From positions 36,558 to 100,557 of the forward strand of contig JAEWOI010000006.1 of NCBI GenBank assembly GCA_023460935.1: a stretch of DNA of 64,000 bases, in the 5' to 3' direction. Positions within the stretch are counted from its first letter, which is position 1. The number at the start of each line of letters is the position of its first letter. The DNA comes from Actinomycetes bacterium. Lineage in GTDB: Bacteria; Actinomycetota; Actinomycetes; Propionibacteriales; Propionibacteriaceae. The notes under the pieces were generated by a model. It did not search any database. It was given only the letters and a program-made list of their open reading frames with translations, and had not been told where the DNA came from. The translations under genes and the position numbers were made by a program. Below are positions 43,599 to 51,204 of this stretch, piece after piece.

Positions 43599-43626
43599 GA
43601 GCCTCCACGAAACCCGGGGCGATTCA
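43599..43626 (-). repeat. Right terminal inverted repeat of the IS3 element
   Basis: Ends CCCGGGGCGATTCA, mirror of the left end; begins just after the orfB stop. Confidence 0.85.
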
Positions 43627-44051
43627 TTCCGGTTGGTTGAGTCCCTTGACGCGGCCAGCATCGCCTCGAACTGCAGGTGCGACAGCCCTAGTGTCGGCGA
43701 TTCGGGTGGCACGTTTGGTCGGCGCACGTAGTCCGCCGGGGAGGTGGGCAGGACTTGGTCGATCACGCAGGTGCGGTAGAAGCCGGCGACCACCGACATC
43801 CGCCTCGACACGGTCGAGGGCTTGAGCCGGCGGATCTCCTGCATCCACCGGACGTACAACTCGATGTGCACCCGTTGCGCAGCCAGCGGTGGCAGCCGCC
43901 GCTCGGTGCACCAGGTGAGGAACGCGCGTAGGTCAGATTCGGTGTGGACACGGGTGGCGTGCTTGAACCTGGCCAGATAGGCAGCGACCGCCCGAATCAA
44001 CGGGTCGGTATCGGCGAGCAACACCGGAAACAGAACAGGCTGAGTACTCAT
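43627..44051 (-). pseudogene. Tyrosine recombinase/integrase, N-terminal fragment cut by the IS element
   Basis: The first ~141 residues remain: the SAM-like core-binding domain with YLARFKHATRVHTESDLRAFLTWC, HIELYVRWMQE and LKPSTVSRRMSVVAGFYRTCVI. The frame passes LSHLQFEAMLAASRDSTNR and enters the IS, stopping after nine foreign codons. The catalytic domain with the Arg-His-Arg-Tyr residues is gone, so it is inactive. It may be a relic of the mobile element that brought the island. Confidence 0.85.
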
Positions 44052-44083
44052 CCCCGGATCGTCCCGCCGCACCGGGCGGAGCG

Positions 44084-44323
44084 TTAGGGGAGCAGATCCC
44101 AGTACTGCTTGCGGGCCGGCATCGCGTGGATCACCATCTCTTCACCACCCTCGAACACCAAGACCACGGTCTCTAGCAACATCGCATGGGTGTCGAACCC
44201 GAGCCGCAGCTCGCGAAGCGGCGGGCCGTCGTCCAGCGGCTCGACCCACAGTGCCCACTCAGCGGCCTGCTCGACATCCTCAGCGGCCATCCCGTGCTTG
44301 AGGGCGCTGGCGTGGACCTTCAC
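44084..44323 (-). CDS. BrnT-like toxin of a type II toxin-antitoxin pair
   Basis: 79 aa: HASALKHGMAAEDVEQAAEW, LRLGFDTHAMLLETVVLVFE and EMVIHAMPARKQYWDLLP follow the RelE/BrnT-fold plan of small RNases, with a His-Ala-Met-x-x-Arg segment near the C-terminus as in BrnT. ATG 44323 overlaps the antitoxin stop (ATGA). RNase activity is inferred from family. Confidence 0.75.
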   Translation of the reverse strand: MKVHASALKHGMAAEDVEQAAEWALWVEPLDDGPPLRELRLGFDTHAMLLETVVLVFEGGEEMVIHAMPARKQYWDLLP

Positions 44324-44553
44324 GCCGCGAAATGCGCCAGTGCGGCCCGGATCGCCTCCGAGCGGCTCAAGTCGTGGCGCTTCGCGGCAGCGTCCAGAGC
44401 CTCCAACTCCTCAGCCGTCAGGCGCACCGCAACCACTTGCGCCGGCTCGGCGCCACGCCCAGGGCGGCCCCGCCCGCGACGCTTCAACTCGGCGACGTCG
44501 TAACCGGCATCAGCTTCCTCGGCCCACTTCTGGATCTGCTCGTCACTCACCAC
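44320..44553 (-). CDS. Ribbon-helix-helix antitoxin
   Basis: 77 aa. The C-terminal RHH domain reads VVAVRLTAEELEALDAAAKRHDLSRSEAIRAALAHF; the N-terminal ~35 residues are acidic and then Arg/Gly-rich and probably bind the toxin. GTG 44553 is chosen because TACGAT stands six bases upstream; the TTG at 44559 is an alternative. It should neutralise the toxin and repress its own promoter. Confidence 0.8.
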   Translation of the reverse strand: MVSDEQIQKWAEEADAGYDVAELKRRGRGRPGRGAEPAQVVAVRLTAEELEALDAAAKRHDLSRSEAIRAALAHFAA

Positions 44554-44559
44554 AGCCAA

Positions 44560-44571
44560 ATCGTATAACGA
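44560..44571 (-). promoter_or_regulatory. Promoter and short palindrome of the BrnT-like toxin-antitoxin operon
   Basis: The minus strand carries TACGAT (-10) six bases before GTG 44553, overlapping the palindrome TCGT-ATA-ACGA (44561-44571), a plausible RHH-antitoxin operator half. Confidence 0.5.
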
Positions 44572-44621
44572 AAATCTCTGGCGGCAAGACCGCCGACCTG
44601 GCGCAGGCCGCGCACCGACGG

Positions 44622-44676
44622 CGGCAATTGAGTGCGCGGCCGACCCGCAGGGTAGCGTCCGCGCACAGCGCGGCAG
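44622..44676. repeat. Copy A of a diverged ~60-bp island motif
   Basis: Starts CGGCAATTGAG and ends GCGCACAGCGCGGCA; the copies at 46195-46282 and 51112-51176 share both ends. Meaning unknown. Confidence 0.35.
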
Positions 44677-44731
44677 TAGCGGCTGGTGCTTGCGTCGGAG
44701 CGCCCTTCTGGCACTAAGTTGGAGAGAGCTG

Positions 44732-45037
44732 ATGGAAACTGGTGCCGTGGTTCCGACTCTTCCCCCGCCAGCGGAGCGCTTCGACCCGATAACAGCCCGC
44801 TGGCTAACTCCAGGCGGGGTGCTTCACGATCCACAGCGCGACAGTTTCGATCCCGATCACCATGAGCCACTGGAACTGGTCGACCCGGTCCCTCCAGAGC
44901 TCTCCGTACTGGATGAGTCGGCAATGGCGGGTGCTGGCGGCGGCGCCAAACGGTGGCAACGCCGGCGATGGATAATCCTCGCCCTAGTTGCCTTGGCCAT
45001 CGCTGGCATGGTCATCGGTGGATTGCTCGCCGGGTAG
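44732..45037 (+). CDS. Small single-pass membrane protein of unknown function
   Basis: 101 aa. Pro-rich N-terminal half with a WLTPGGVLHDPQ segment, then a basic KRWQRRR stop-transfer patch and one C-terminal transmembrane helix (IILALVALAIAGMVIGGLLAG). GGAGAGAG precedes ATG 44732. No family recognised. Probably tail-anchored with the N-terminus in the cytoplasm. Confidence 0.58.
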   Translation: METGAVVPTLPPPAERFDPITARWLTPGGVLHDPQRDSFDPDHHEPLELVDPVPPELSVLDESAMAGAGGGAKRWQRRRWIILALVALAIAGMVIGGLLAG

Positions 45038-45457
45038 CCCGGCTCAGACTCCTCCGCCAGCGGGTCACCGAGTCCCGCTCGTTCGAGGGTTGGCTTTTGG
45101 CTGAGGCGCAAACGACAACCGAGCGCCCTGCGGCATGAGCGGGTGCCGCCTTGAGGTTCGGCCCAGCGGAGGCTTGCGCTCTGGGGAGTTGAGGCCAAGC
45201 CGGACTGCCGTGGGGATGGGCCTGCGACGCGATTCACTTCCCGATCCGGTCGGGGCCGAGAAGGGTTGATGATGTCGTCGGGCAGGTTGTTGACGATGGG
45301 TCGGTCGCTCAGTGTCAGGCGGCACGCGCCATCGGCCAAGGCTCGGCTGGAGGAGACCGCCGGCGGGCTTGCACATCACGGCAGGAGCAGAGTCCGGGCG
45401 CCATGCTTCAGGTGCCAGTGGTCAAGCGCCTTTGAGTCACCGCGCCTTAGTCATCAA
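45038..45457. other. 420-bp stretch without a convincing gene
   Basis: No frame has a ribosome site plus protein-like composition. A minus-strand frame starting MADGACRLTLSDRPIVNNLP (near 45339) looks protein-like for ~25 residues, then turns to low complexity; it may be a decayed remnant. Confidence 0.4.
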
Positions 45458-45604
45458 TTACTTGCCGGTCTTCTTCATTGTGAAGTTCCCGCCACCTTTG
45501 TTCACCTTGGTGTAGCCGCCGAACGCGTTATTGGAGCCGGACTTCTGGTGCAGCCGCGCGGCACTTACGCTCTTGCCACCGCTTGAGCCTGTCTTCTTGT
45601 TCAT
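45458..45604 (-). CDS. 48-aa basic Gly/Ser/Lys-rich protein
   Basis: A complete short frame, ATG 45604 to TAA 45460-45458, preceded by AGGAGG with ideal six-base spacing. The protein begins MNKKTGSSGGKSVSAARL, has a Gly/Asn/Tyr-rich middle (NNAFGGYTKVNKGGG) and ends FTMKKTGK. With nine Lys, one Arg and no acidic residue, it would be very basic and probably bind nucleic acid or another acidic partner. No family named. It has no same-strand neighbour close by. Confidence 0.65.
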   Translation of the reverse strand: MNKKTGSSGGKSVSAARLHQKSGSNNAFGGYTKVNKGGGNFTMKKTGK

Positions 45605-45846
45605 CTTCAACCTCCTGCCACCCGGCCGCTGAACGACCGAAGCACCTGACGTGAACCTCGCCCGTGTCCCGCTTCTCGGTACGACCTTCTAGAGACTAGC
45701 GCTCGATGGATGGGTGCGCTGGGCGTTCGTGCCGATTCCCGGGATGCCGACTAACCTCACGTCCGCTGCGCCCAAGCTGGTCGAAATGGCACGCGCAGCC
45801 TGCTTGCAGCGGCATACTTCTTAACAAGAGGCACAGGGAGTTACTG

Positions 45847-46095
45847 ATGGGAATCGACTCACGATCAGAGAGAGCGCGCCGTCGCTATTGGAGCACGTTC
45901 CTCCTTTGCAGCGCGGTTGCGTTCGCGGCCGCCTTCGTGTGGGCCTCCGCCTCGGCAGACCAAGGTTTCTTCAACCTGACCCCAGATGCGACGATCACAC
46001 AGAAGGCAGGTCTCGCGGTCATGCCGTTCCTCTTCCCGGGCCTGATCATCGCGCACCTGGTGGCGGTGGCAAGGGCGAACCGCACTCCCGATTGA
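45847..46095 (+). CDS. Small two-helix membrane protein
   Basis: 82 aa with a basic N-terminus (SRSERARRRYW) and two transmembrane helices (FLLCSAVAFAAAFVWASAS and GLAVMPFLFPGLIIAHLVAVA). GGGAG before ATG 45847 supports the start. Unknown function; stand-alone gene in the island. Confidence 0.6.
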   Translation: MGIDSRSERARRRYWSTFLLCSAVAFAAAFVWASASADQGFFNLTPDATITQKAGLAVMPFLFPGLIIAHLVAVARANRTPD

Positions 46096-46538
46096 GAGTG
46101 GAGGGCGGCGGGCGCCCTATCAACTCGGTCACGCGGCGACGCTGCCATGTCGGGACGACTGTGTCGCGGGAAAGTTGCAGTTGCGATGAACTGAGCAACT
46201 GGAGGGCAAGGTGCTCGAGGCGCAAGTGGGCGGTGCACTGGGGTGACCGGCCGCCGAGGGCTACCCTCGCGCACGGCGGCAGTTGCGGATGTCTTCCGGC
46301 TGCTGCGAGCCCCGCGCCGACGCCCGTCTTTCGGTCGCTCATCCGGCGGCCAGTTTCGCGGTCGGGGCTGCCTCGCAGGTTGAGGACGTCCACGAGCGGT
46401 CTCCGCCAGCCAGGGTTCCTTTCGCCTACGTTGGCGGCGGTTGGCGGGCTCAGCCTCCTTTCAACTATCCGGCAGTGCAAGGCGTCCTCGTTGAATACAG
46501 TTCTTGTCGTTTGGAAGTTGTCGAGCAAGAGGATCCGC
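46096..46538. other. 443-bp stretch without a convincing gene
   Basis: Holds copy B of the island motif (46195-46282). A plus-strand frame is open throughout and runs into the next lipoprotein frame, but it lacks a start with a ribosome site and is not protein-like. Confidence 0.4.
46195..46282. repeat. Copy B of the diverged island motif
   Basis: GCAACTGGAGGGCAAGGTGC near the left end and GGCTACCCTCGCGCAC near the right end match copy C; the middle is longer by ~25 bp. Confidence 0.4.
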
Positions 46539-47699
46539 ATGGTCGAAACACGCCACCAGGCCGCTGCGCGGGTGGCATCCTCTCTCTTCGTCCTCTTGGC
46601 CATCGCCCTCACCGGGTGTGGCGTGGTTGAGAGTTCGTCGGATCGCGCCGAACCCACCCCGTCTGCCAGCGGTCGGAGAGACCCAAGCAGCCCGGGAGCG
46701 CCAAGCGCCGAAGAGCCTTCAAGTACCCCCCGTGAGAACGCCAAGTACTTCTCTGATGTGACAAACACTGGTCTGGACAACGGCTACTCGGGAAGTAGCG
46801 CGATTAGCGTCGATGATCCGCATTACGGATGGGAACTGGGAAGGTTCGTGGTCAGTGGATACACCTCCACTGTGAAGGCTGATGGCACTGAGGTCTTCCT
46901 CAAGAACGTCGGCGACACCGTCAGGCTGAGTTTCAGGCTGGACCAGGACATTGCCCACCTGAACGGCGTCGAGGGGTTGGTCATCGCCGACGACGGCAAC
47001 GGCTACGACGAACACTTCCAGACCGAGACGACCGACTTCGGACACGGCGCACTCTTGGTGAAATACACCGACTATCGCAACGTGGACGGCCCGCCAACGC
47101 TGTACACCGACTACCTGGCTGGGAAGCTCCAAGGTGCCGACACCGAAGTAGAACTCTGTGAGGAGGGCGATTACGAGGTCGCGCTCGACTACGAGGTGGA
47201 GAGCTCGGGCCTCGTCCCGTTCACGAAGGCGTACACCAACTACCGGATGAGCTTCCGATTCTCCGTGCGGAACGGGAACGCGATGGTCTTCCCCTTCGAC
47301 GTGATGACAGGTTCGGAGCTTCCCGGTGGATCGATCACCCAAGCAGGCTTCCGCCTCGACCTGGCCATGTCCAGGTACCTGAACATGTCCATCACCAAGC
47401 AAGTGCTTCTCGAAGGTTCCGACACTCTGTCAGACGACGTCAGGTTCAACCGGCCGGCAAAGGACGGGGAAGCCTTCACAGACGAGGGCCTCTACACGAT
47501 CACAGTCGCAAACCAGTACACGGGCGCGACAACTTCGAAGCAGATCTGCGTCGGTATGAATAAGGTCCTCAACGCCCATGTCCGCACTGGGCTCTCGGTG
47601 TCACAAATCAACGACTTGGTGGCACGAGGCGCCTACATCACGATTGACGGTATCATCATCGAACCTTCAGCCGCTCCCTCGTACGGTGGGACTCCATGA
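46539..47699 (+). CDS. Lipoprotein of unknown function, partner of the LHH toxin
   Basis: 386 aa. Signal and lipobox IALTGCG put the acylated Cys at residue 27, followed by a Ser/Pro-rich linker (about 30-70). The ~310-residue exported domain is rich in beta-like strands and aromatic/acidic residues, with regions near YEVALDYEVESSGLVPF and FRLDLAMSRYLNMSITKQV. No family recognised. Its stop overlaps the start of the nuclease-toxin gene (ATGA), so the two are co-expressed; it may deliver, tether or neutralise the toxin. AAGAGGA precedes ATG 46539. Confidence 0.72.
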   Translation: MVETRHQAAARVASSLFVLLAIALTGCGVVESSSDRAEPTPSASGRRDPSSPGAPSAEEPSSTPRENAKYFSDVTNTGLDNGYSGSSAISVDDPHYGWELGRFVVSGYTSTVKADGTEVFLKNVGDTVRLSFRLDQDIAHLNGVEGLVIADDGNGYDEHFQTETTDFGHGALLVKYTDYRNVDGPPTLYTDYLAGKLQGADTEVELCEEGDYEVALDYEVESSGLVPFTKAYTNYRMSFRFSVRNGNAMVFPFDVMTGSELPGGSITQAGFRLDLAMSRYLNMSITKQVLLEGSDTLSDDVRFNRPAKDGEAFTDEGLYTITVANQYTGATTSKQICVGMNKVLNAHVRTGLSVSQINDLVARGAYITIDGIIIEPSAAPSYGGTP

Positions 47700-48895
47700 C
47701 GCGCAAGACTCTGGTCGTTGCGCTTGTTCTCATGCTGGCGCTCACGGCATGCACCCCGTCTAGCCCCCCGGCCGCGCACCCTGTCAGCCCGGAGGAGTAC
47801 ACGCGCTTCGATGTGGTGCCGACAAGCCTCGGCGATCCCGCCCTCCTGGCCCACGTTGAGGACTCGGTGGAAGCCGATCTCGGCAACGTCGCCAACGGTC
47901 GGAACCAGCTGGTGGATAACGTGGATGCCATCTACTACTCGAAGGAGTATCTGGAAGAACTCGCCTACAACTCGAAGTCCAGCATCTACTTCGGCTACAC
48001 CCTCGCTGAACTGGAGAAGCAGTTTGAGGGTCAGAAGTATGTCTTCGCCCCCGACGGGCACGGCAAGACCATCGCCAAGCCGTTCGACGATTACGACGAC
48101 ACCTACGACCAGATCATCAGAAACGTCGCCATCGGAGGAGGCGTGATCCTCCTCTGCGTGACCGTAGCCGTGGTTACGCCAGCTAGCGGCCCCACGGCTG
48201 CCTTCTCCGTCATCATCGCCGTTTCGGCCAAGTCCGCGGCGATGTTCGCCGGCTCTGAGGCCCTCCTCAACGCCATCGTCGCCGCAGTTGTGACCGGCGT
48301 TCAGACGGGCGACCTTGAGCAAGCACTCAAGGCAGCCGGGCTGGCAGGCAGCGAAGGGTTCCTATGGGGAGCGATCGGCGGCGCCCTGATCGGCGGGGCG
48401 ACCGCACTCAGCGCTCTGCGGGGCGCCACGCGTGGCGGGCTAACCCTGAATCAAGCCGCTGAAGCCCAGAGCGCAAAGCTCTCACTGAAGTCCATAACGA
48501 GAATGCGGAACGGTAGAGAAGTCCAAATTTACAAGGAGGCTGGGCTAACAGGCAGGTGCAGGTTCATGAACAAGGGCGACCTGCTCAGGCGAATCGACCT
48601 CAACAAGACCGGGCCCGACGATCGGACCAATCTCCAGTTGATGCGGGACGGTTTTGCCCCGCTGGATCCAAGGGGTGCGCCCTACGAGTTGCACCACATC
48701 GGCCAGACGCTGGACGCCCCCCTGGCGATACTCGAGTGGCAGGAACACCGGGGCGGCGAGAACAACGGGATCCTGCACAGGTCGGGGCCCAGCGACGTCG
48801 AGCACGGGGCGGCATGGTTGAGGCAGAGGCAACGCTTCTGGAGGGAGTTCGCAGCTCAGGCAGAGCGTGGCCTCCTAGACCAGTGCCTGGGCTAG
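47696..48895 (+). CDS. Lipoprotein-anchored toxin with C-terminal LHH nuclease domain
   Basis: 399 aa. The N-terminus has a lipobox (LALTAC, Cys19); a middle region of acidic and helical character follows; then a hydrophobic segment (VAIGGGVILLCVTVAVVTPA, about 145-165) and a Gly/Ala-rich glycine-zipper stretch (about 215-245). The last ~95 residues are an LHH-type HNH/EndoVII domain: NLQLMRDGFAPLDPRGAPYELHHIGQ, then LEWQEHRGGENNGILH and RQRQRFWREF. LHH domains are nuclease tips of polymorphic toxins. No immunity gene of a known family follows. Confidence 0.8.
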   Translation: MTRKTLVVALVLMLALTACTPSSPPAAHPVSPEEYTRFDVVPTSLGDPALLAHVEDSVEADLGNVANGRNQLVDNVDAIYYSKEYLEELAYNSKSSIYFGYTLAELEKQFEGQKYVFAPDGHGKTIAKPFDDYDDTYDQIIRNVAIGGGVILLCVTVAVVTPASGPTAAFSVIIAVSAKSAAMFAGSEALLNAIVAAVVTGVQTGDLEQALKAAGLAGSEGFLWGAIGGALIGGATALSALRGATRGGLTLNQAAEAQSAKLSLKSITRMRNGREVQIYKEAGLTGRCRFMNKGDLLRRIDLNKTGPDDRTNLQLMRDGFAPLDPRGAPYELHHIGQTLDAPLAILEWQEHRGGENNGILHRSGPSDVEHGAAWLRQRQRFWREFAAQAERGLLDQCLG

Positions 48896-49273
48896 CGGTC
48901 AGGGACCCCGAGCTCGGTGGACGAACTCCGTCCAGCCCACCAGCCGGATTGGTGCTCGTCAGCCCATGGGCGGACAACAGACTTACCCCTCGCACCGCGC
49001 ACACCACGACAGTGGGTGTACCAGACGCCTCGAATCTACGTTCCCGGGCCACTGGCAGGCGCCCGGCGAGAAGATGGGGCTGGCGACGCTTGCTGAACAC
49101 ATCCTCGACGCGACCCGCCACTCACCGTGGATGACGATGTGCTCGCAGCTCGTCTCGGAGCGAGCAGCCGGCAGGCCGTCAACGATGGTGTCCCACGCCC
49201 ACCCCGGGTGTGGCTAGCCCCCATACTGATGCCATGGCGCAACGGAGCACTAGAGAGAGTTACGGCAACTGAT
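48896..49273. other. 378-bp stretch; mostly non-coding with a decayed HTH remnant
   Basis: Apart from the fragment at 49074-49189, no frame is convincing. It separates the LHH toxin from the GTPase gene. Confidence 0.4.
49074..49189 (+). pseudogene. Frameshifted helix-turn-helix remnant
   Basis: Frame from 49074 reads LATLAEHILDATRHSP, and the overlapping frame from 49127 continues DDDVLAARLGASSRQAVND. Joined, they resemble the common N-terminal HTH (LAERIL... SPG-L-DDELAARLGVSPRQTVNQ) of actinobacterial defence-type proteins. One small indel separates the halves and nothing follows, so it looks like a gene relic. Confidence 0.4.
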
Positions 49274-50419
49274 ATGGCGAAGGTGAAGGAACAGAACATT
49301 GCCGTGTTCGGCGAGAGCGGCAGTGGCAAGACGGTGCTGGTTTCGTCGTTCTACGGGGCGACACAGGAATCAACGTTCCGCGAGCACAACCTATACAAGC
49401 TGGTCGCCGACGATACCGGCCAAGGAACTCGTCTGCGCCAGAACTACCTCAAGATGAAGAACTCGGCGCAGGCTCCGGCGCCCACCGTGTTCGCCGCGCC
49501 CAGCTACTCCTTCACACTCAAGCCGAAGGACGGTAAGGATCCCAATGAGCTGCCTTTCGGCGCCCTGCGCTTGGTCTGGCATGACTACCCGGGCGAGTGG
49601 TTTGAACAGGATCCCAGCAGTGACGAGGAGGCCGCGCGCCGCGTTGACACCTTCACCAAGCTCCTGAAGTCCGACGTCGCGCTCATACTCGTCGACGGCC
49701 AGAAGCTCCTCGACTACGCCGGCGAGGAGGAGAAGTACCTGAAGTCGCTGCTCTGGGGCATTGGCGGCGCACTCGAGAAGCTCAAGGACGACATCCTGCT
49801 CAACGGAGAGCGGCTGGCGGAGTTCCCGCGCATCTGGGTGCTCGCGCTGTCAAAGTCGGATCTGCACCCGAACCTTGATGTCAACGCGTTTCATGACCTC
49901 ATCGTGGAGAAGGCTGCGGGGGACGTCGCCGCGCTGCACGAGACGCTCAAGGGGTTCGTCCAGGTGCCGAAAGCCATGTCGATCGGAGAGGACTTCATGC
50001 TGCTGTCCTCTGCCAAGTTCCAGCCTGGCAAGATCGAAGTAACACAGCGCGTCGGCCTAGACCTCATCTTCCCCGTAGCGTCCATGCTTCCCCTCGAACG
50101 GGTCGCGCAATGGGCCGAGCAGTTCGACCTACCTCTCAATGTGCTGAGCGCACTGGTCGACAACTCCCAGACGCTCGCGAGGGTACTCACCGGGGTGGCC
50201 GCAGGCTTCTTGGCCAAGGTGCCTTTCGTTGGGCCGTTTCTCGCCCCGCTGGTCATCCCCGCCTTGGAGGAGGCGGCAAGGCTCGGGACATCCAAGCTTG
50301 AGGAGATCCACACCCAAGCACTGAAGGACAGGGACTACTTAACGGCCACCCTCACCCAGTTCCGGCTCGACCTAGACCGTGGCGTGCAGGACCACCTCCT
50401 CGTCAAGAGCCAGAGGTGA
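49274..50419 (+). CDS. Ras-like P-loop GTPase, DO-GTPase1-like conflict-system protein
   Basis: 381 aa. All GTPase signatures are visible: G1 GESGSGKT (13-20), G3 DYPG (104-107, in VWHDYPGEWF), G4 SKSD (193-196) and G5 SAK (246-248). The C-terminal third has a hydrophobic stretch (GVAAGFLAKVPFVGPFLAPLV) that may touch membranes, then a charged helix. The DYPGEWF context recalls the DO-GTPase1 family described in prokaryotic conflict systems; this is from memory. ATG 49274 is preferred; ATG 49229 is an alternative. The next gene overlaps by four bases. Confidence 0.72.
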   Translation: MAKVKEQNIAVFGESGSGKTVLVSSFYGATQESTFREHNLYKLVADDTGQGTRLRQNYLKMKNSAQAPAPTVFAAPSYSFTLKPKDGKDPNELPFGALRLVWHDYPGEWFEQDPSSDEEAARRVDTFTKLLKSDVALILVDGQKLLDYAGEEEKYLKSLLWGIGGALEKLKDDILLNGERLAEFPRIWVLALSKSDLHPNLDVNAFHDLIVEKAAGDVAALHETLKGFVQVPKAMSIGEDFMLLSSAKFQPGKIEVTQRVGLDLIFPVASMLPLERVAQWAEQFDLPLNVLSALVDNSQTLARVLTGVAAGFLAKVPFVGPFLAPLVIPALEEAARLGTSKLEEIHTQALKDRDYLTATLTQFRLDLDRGVQDHLLVKSQR

Positions 50420-50844
50420 ACCTCATCTGGGCCACGCGAGGACGGTCATGGGGGTTCCGATTTCTCCTCAACGCGGGCTATCCCGACCCGCTGTCGCCCT
50501 ATGAGCGCGCCTTCCTCGACATGGAGGGCGAAGTTGCAGGCTACCGACGCGCCGGCGAGCAGGTAGCGCTGCGCTTCCCCGACCCGCTGAACCGGAAAGA
50601 CACGGCCGGTCGTGTCATTCCCCACAACTTTGTTGTCTTGCCCCCGCTGGCCCAAGCCATCAACTCCGTCGATGACGGACTCGAGAAGGTCTGGCCCTTA
50701 GTCCAGGGCATCTATGAGCAGTTGTGGGAAGCCAAGGAGCCGCCATCGGCTGAGGCCATCCAGTCTGCTATCAACGGCGAATCACCGCTCACCGAAACCG
50801 GGGATCTGGCCGACGCCCCGGATTCCGTCGACCATCCCGCCTAA
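50416..50844 (+). CDS. Small partner protein of the GTPase
   Basis: 142 aa, GTG start overlapping the GTPase stop (GTGA). The N-terminus NLIWATRGRSWGFRFL and the central ALRFPDPLNRKDTAGRVIPHNFVVLPP look conserved and structured; the C-terminal ~45 residues are acidic and probably disordered. No annotated family is recognised with certainty. Obligate coupling suggests an adaptor, activator or effector-linker of the GTPase. Confidence 0.68.
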   Translation: MNLIWATRGRSWGFRFLLNAGYPDPLSPYERAFLDMEGEVAGYRRAGEQVALRFPDPLNRKDTAGRVIPHNFVVLPPLAQAINSVDDGLEKVWPLVQGIYEQLWEAKEPPSAEAIQSAINGESPLTETGDLADAPDSVDHPA

Positions 50845-51111
50845 AGGGATCACCAGCCGGGACCTCTCTGCGGCGGACCTAGCGGCGAACAGTGAACCGG
50901 ACCTGCTTGCCTCACTCCCGCGCCACCGTAACGCCTGTCCGCTGGAGCGAAGCCGCAGCTCATCGCAGTGCCTTCGTGGCAGAGCGCCCGCCCAAGCCAC
51001 CATTGATCAGACAATCGACAGGTCGGTCCGCTGCATCAGGGCCCTCATCGCCAGTCTGGCTTCGTCTAGTTCCCCCGTATCACGAATTCGGCTAGATCGA
51101 TCGCGCAGAGC

Positions 51112-51176
51112 GCGGCAATTGAGGGCGGTCGTGCTCGGGAGGCCGAAGCCGAAGGCTACCCTCGCACACCGCGGCA
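51112..51176. repeat. Copy C of the diverged island motif
   Basis: Begins GCGGCAATTGAGGGCGG and ends GGCTACCCTCGCACACCGCG; it lies directly upstream of the Doc operator. Confidence 0.4.
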
Positions 51177-51185
51177 TGATCGTGC

Positions 51186-51204
51186 GATACCAGACTGGTA
51201 TCAT
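51186..51204 (+). promoter_or_regulatory. Doc operon operator and -10 box
   Basis: Perfect palindrome GATACCA-GAC-TGGTATC (51186-51202) overlaps the -10 box TATCAT (51199-51204), which is six bases before ATG 51211. Antitoxin binding here would block initiation. Confidence 0.75.

Larger units (their letters stand above)
42216..43626 (+). mobile_element. IS3-family insertion sequence, complete
   Basis: 1411 bp bounded by imperfect inverted repeats beginning TGAATCGCCCCGGGT at both ends. Contains orfA (HTH) and orfB (DDE integrase) in -1 relation. Both genes look intact, so it may be active. The flanking bases show no target-site duplication (CTGGG on the left, TTCCG on the right), and each flank is a truncated gene. 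Confidence 0.9.

Noticed and set aside
43627..44084. tRNA attachment site next to the integrase fragment
   Set aside because: No tRNA-like cloverleaf or T-loop sequence was found nearby.
44857..45339. Minus-strand frame starting MADGACRLTLSD
   Set aside because: Protein-like for only ~25 residues, then low complexity and antisense to the 44732 gene; no ribosome site.
49127..49273. N-terminal extension of the GTPase from GTG 49127
   Set aside because: The extension matches the second half of an HTH relic rather than a GTPase N-terminus, and the P-loop follows naturally after ATG 49274.
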